DNA of 6,040 nucleotides from positions 1 to 6,040 of the forward strand of contig JACNHM010000335.1 in assembly GCA_014383605.1 (NCBI GenBank), written 5' to 3'. A model generated the notes under the pieces. That model made no database searches, was not told the DNA's origin, and saw nothing but the letters and a program-made list of their open reading frames with translations. Source of the DNA: Chloroflexota bacterium. GTDB lineage: Bacteria > Chloroflexota > Anaerolineae > UBA3071. Positions 4,701-6,040 of this stretch are shown here, piece by piece. The translations under genes were made by a program, and so were the position numbers. The first letter of the stretch is position 1. Every line of letters begins with the position of its first letter.

Positions 4701-5585
4701 GTGCAGAAGATCGTCGAATGTGTGCCCAACTTCAGCGAGGGACGGCGGCAGCCGGTCATTGACGCCATCGCCGCGGCCATCGGCTCCGTGGACGGCGTCC
4801 GCGTCCTCGACGTGCAGTCCGACGCCGATCACAACCGCACGGTGGTCACCTTTGTGGGCGGCCCGGAAGCTGTTGCCGAAGGGGCATTTCAGTCCATCGC
4901 CACCGCCGCGCAGTTGATTGATTTGGATCACCATCGAGGGGAGCATCCCCGCATCGGCGCCGCCGACGTGGTGCCCCTGGTGCCCGTGCGCGGCGTGGCC
5001 ATGGAAGAGTGCGTGGCGCTGGCGCGGCAGCTTGGCCAGCGGGTGGGAGAGAAGTTGCGTATCCCCGTCTACCTCTACGAGGAAGCAGCCACGCGGCCCG
5101 AGCGGCGCAACCTGGCCGACGTTCGGAGAGGCGAATATGAGGGGCTCAAGGAGGAGATCCGCACCAACCCTGATCGAGCGCCCGACTTCGGGCCGGCGCG
5201 GCTGGGGCCAGCCGGCGCTACCGTCATCGGCGCCCGCCCCTTCCTTATCGCCTACAACGTCTTCCTGACCACCGGCGACGTGGAGATCGCCCGCCAAATC
5301 GCCCGCGCCCTGCGGCATTCCAGCGGTGGCTTGCGTTATGTCAGGGCACTGGGGTTGCTGGTGGCCGGCAAGGCGCAGGTATCCATGAACCTGACCGATT
5401 TCCGCCACACGCCCGTGCACCGGGTGGTGGAGATGATCCGCCGCGAGGCAGCCCGCCACGGCGTGGCCGTGGAACGCAGCGAGCTCATTGGTCTGATCCC
5501 CCAGCAGGCGCTGCTCGACGCCGCCCAGTGGTATCTGCAACTCGACGGCTTCACTCCCGACCAGGTGTTGGAGAACAAGTTGTAG
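4701..5585 (+). CDS. ftcD: Glutamate formimidoyltransferase (formiminotransferase)
   Basis: A 294-residue cytoplasmic enzyme that moves the formimino group between N-formimino-L-glutamate and tetrahydrofolate, linking histidine breakdown to one-carbon metabolism. It opens with IVECVPNFSEGR (4-15), the family signature. It continues with DADHNRTVVTFVG (41-53) and GEHPRIGAADVVPLVP (80-95). His82 in this block coincides in number with the catalytic His82 of the mammalian enzyme. The second half (about 180-294, from ARPFLIAYN to the end) is the C-terminal formiminotransferase subdomain. Length equals the two formiminotransferase subdomains alone, so the cyclodeaminase domain of the bifunctional animal enzyme is absent, as in many bacteria. 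It has its own promoter at 4624-4652 and shares one base with the next gene (TAGTG). No other histidine-utilisation gene is in the window, so the enzyme might be used in another folate-linked route. Confidence 0.94.
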   Translation: MQKIVECVPNFSEGRRQPVIDAIAAAIGSVDGVRVLDVQSDADHNRTVVTFVGGPEAVAEGAFQSIATAAQLIDLDHHRGEHPRIGAADVVPLVPVRGVAMEECVALARQLGQRVGEKLRIPVYLYEEAATRPERRNLADVRRGEYEGLKEEIRTNPDRAPDFGPARLGPAGATVIGARPFLIAYNVFLTTGDVEIARQIARALRHSSGGLRYVRALGLLVAGKAQVSMNLTDFRHTPVHRVVEMIRREAARHGVAVERSELIGLIPQQALLDAAQWYLQLDGFTPDQVLENKL

Positions 5586-6040
5586 TGCCTTTGCTGATTG
5601 ACGGACACAACCTCATCGGCAGCGGCGAGTTGCCGGGCATCTCCCTGGCCGACGAGGACGACGAACTGAGGCTGGTGCGGCTGATGCGCCGCTACCGCAG
5701 CCGCGTGCGCCAGAATATCACCGTCTTCTTCGACGCCGGTTTGCCCGGCGGCTTGTCTCGCGAGCTTTCCGGCGGCGGCGTGAAGGTCATCTTCGCCAGC
5801 GATCAGCGGCGCAGCGCCGACGACCTCATCGCCGCCCGGCTGCGGCAGGCCGCCAATCCCCGCGAGTTGACGGTGGTGACGTCGGATCACACCCTGGCCG
5901 AGATGGCCCGGGCGCGGGGCGCTCAGGTCATCTCCGCGGTCGAGTTCGCCGCCCGACTCACCGCACCCCTGCCCTCCTCGGTGCGGCTGCGTGAGGAGCC
6001 GCGTCTCTCGCCGCAGGAGGTGGAGGAGTGGTTGGCCTTT
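5585..6040 (+). CDS. YacP-like NYN-domain protein, putative endoribonuclease, 3' partial
   Basis: Reads open for 152 codons to the end of the window; the C-terminus is missing. The GTG at 5585 overlaps the ftcD stop (TAGTG), so translation is probably coupled. The N-terminus PLLIDGHNLIG (2-12) is the NYN/PIN-like nuclease opening with acidic Asp6. Further acidic positions expected at the active site are Asp50 in VFFDAG (47-52), the SADD pair (Asp79, Asp80) and Asp101 in VVTSDH (97-102). The order of these blocks matches the YacP/DUF901 family, whose Bacillus member Rae1 is a ribosome-associated mRNA endonuclease. The end at LSPQEVEEWLAF is typical of the linker that follows the NYN domain in this family. 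Being next to ftcD does not imply a shared pathway. Confidence 0.88.
   Translation, partial: MPLLIDGHNLIGSGELPGISLADEDDELRLVRLMRRYRSRVRQNITVFFDAGLPGGLSRELSGGGVKVIFASDQRRSADDLIAARLRQAANPRELTVVTSDHTLAEMARARGAQVISAVEFAARLTAPLPSSVRLREEPRLSPQEVEEWLAF

Noticed and set aside
4512..5540. Long minus-strand open frame (342 codons) opposite ftcD
   Set aside because: It mirrors the ftcD codon pattern; ftcD itself has family motifs, an RBS and a promoter. No domain is recognisable in the antisense product.

Overview
The window is GC-rich and all recognisable genes lie on the + strand. It probably comes from a chromosome of an anaerobic or facultative environmental bacterium. Chloroflexota is my best guess, from general gene style and from short intergenic purine-rich tandem repeats of a kind I associate with that phylum. 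This is an inference and no phylogenetic marker was tested.

Layout. Positions 1-287 hold the C-terminal end of selD (selenophosphate synthetase). Positions 405-1001 encode a small class I SAM-dependent methyltransferase of unknown substrate. Positions 1076-4627 form the core of the window: a predicted nickel/cobalt ECF-type uptake system. It starts with a secreted lipoprotein with a His/Cys-rich C-terminus (1076-1822). This is followed by a small signal-peptide plus C-terminal-anchor protein resembling the NikL/CbiL accessory subunits (1930-2373). Next come the substrate-binding membrane subunit CbiM/NikM (2373-3032), the transmembrane coupling subunit CbiQ/NikQ (3037-3807) and the ATPase CbiO/NikO (3866-4627). 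A near-consensus sigma-70-type promoter sits exactly at the end of cbiO (4624-4652). It should drive the next transcript: ftcD, glutamate formimidoyltransferase (4701-5585), overlapping by one base a YacP-like NYN-domain nuclease gene (5585 to beyond the window end).

How the genes work together. CbiM binds the metal ion through its N-terminal Met1-His2 and His67, all visible here. CbiQ carries two Ala-x-x-x-Arg-Gly coupling motifs for the CbiO ATPases. The NikL-like protein and the lipoprotein would act outside the membrane. There is no CbiN gene and no protein I recognise as NikK, so the lipoprotein is the natural candidate for an extracytoplasmic metal-capture component. That role is inferred from neighbourhood and from its C-terminal His/Cys cluster. 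selD next door would fit an organism that uses nickel and selenium enzymes (for example hydrogenase or formate dehydrogenase), but nothing in the window shows that directly. ftcD and the NYN gene appear to be an independent transcription unit (histidine/one-carbon metabolism and RNA metabolism).

Non-coding DNA is limited. The main points are a stem-loop after selD (301-347), a G-rich segment with a hairpin between the lipoprotein gene and the NikL-like gene (1832-1886), and six tandem 7-bp repeats between cbiQ and cbiO (3816-3857). No tRNA, rRNA, CRISPR, transposase or recognisable riboswitch was seen. The transport module is a variant of a known class. Its least described part is the lipoprotein.
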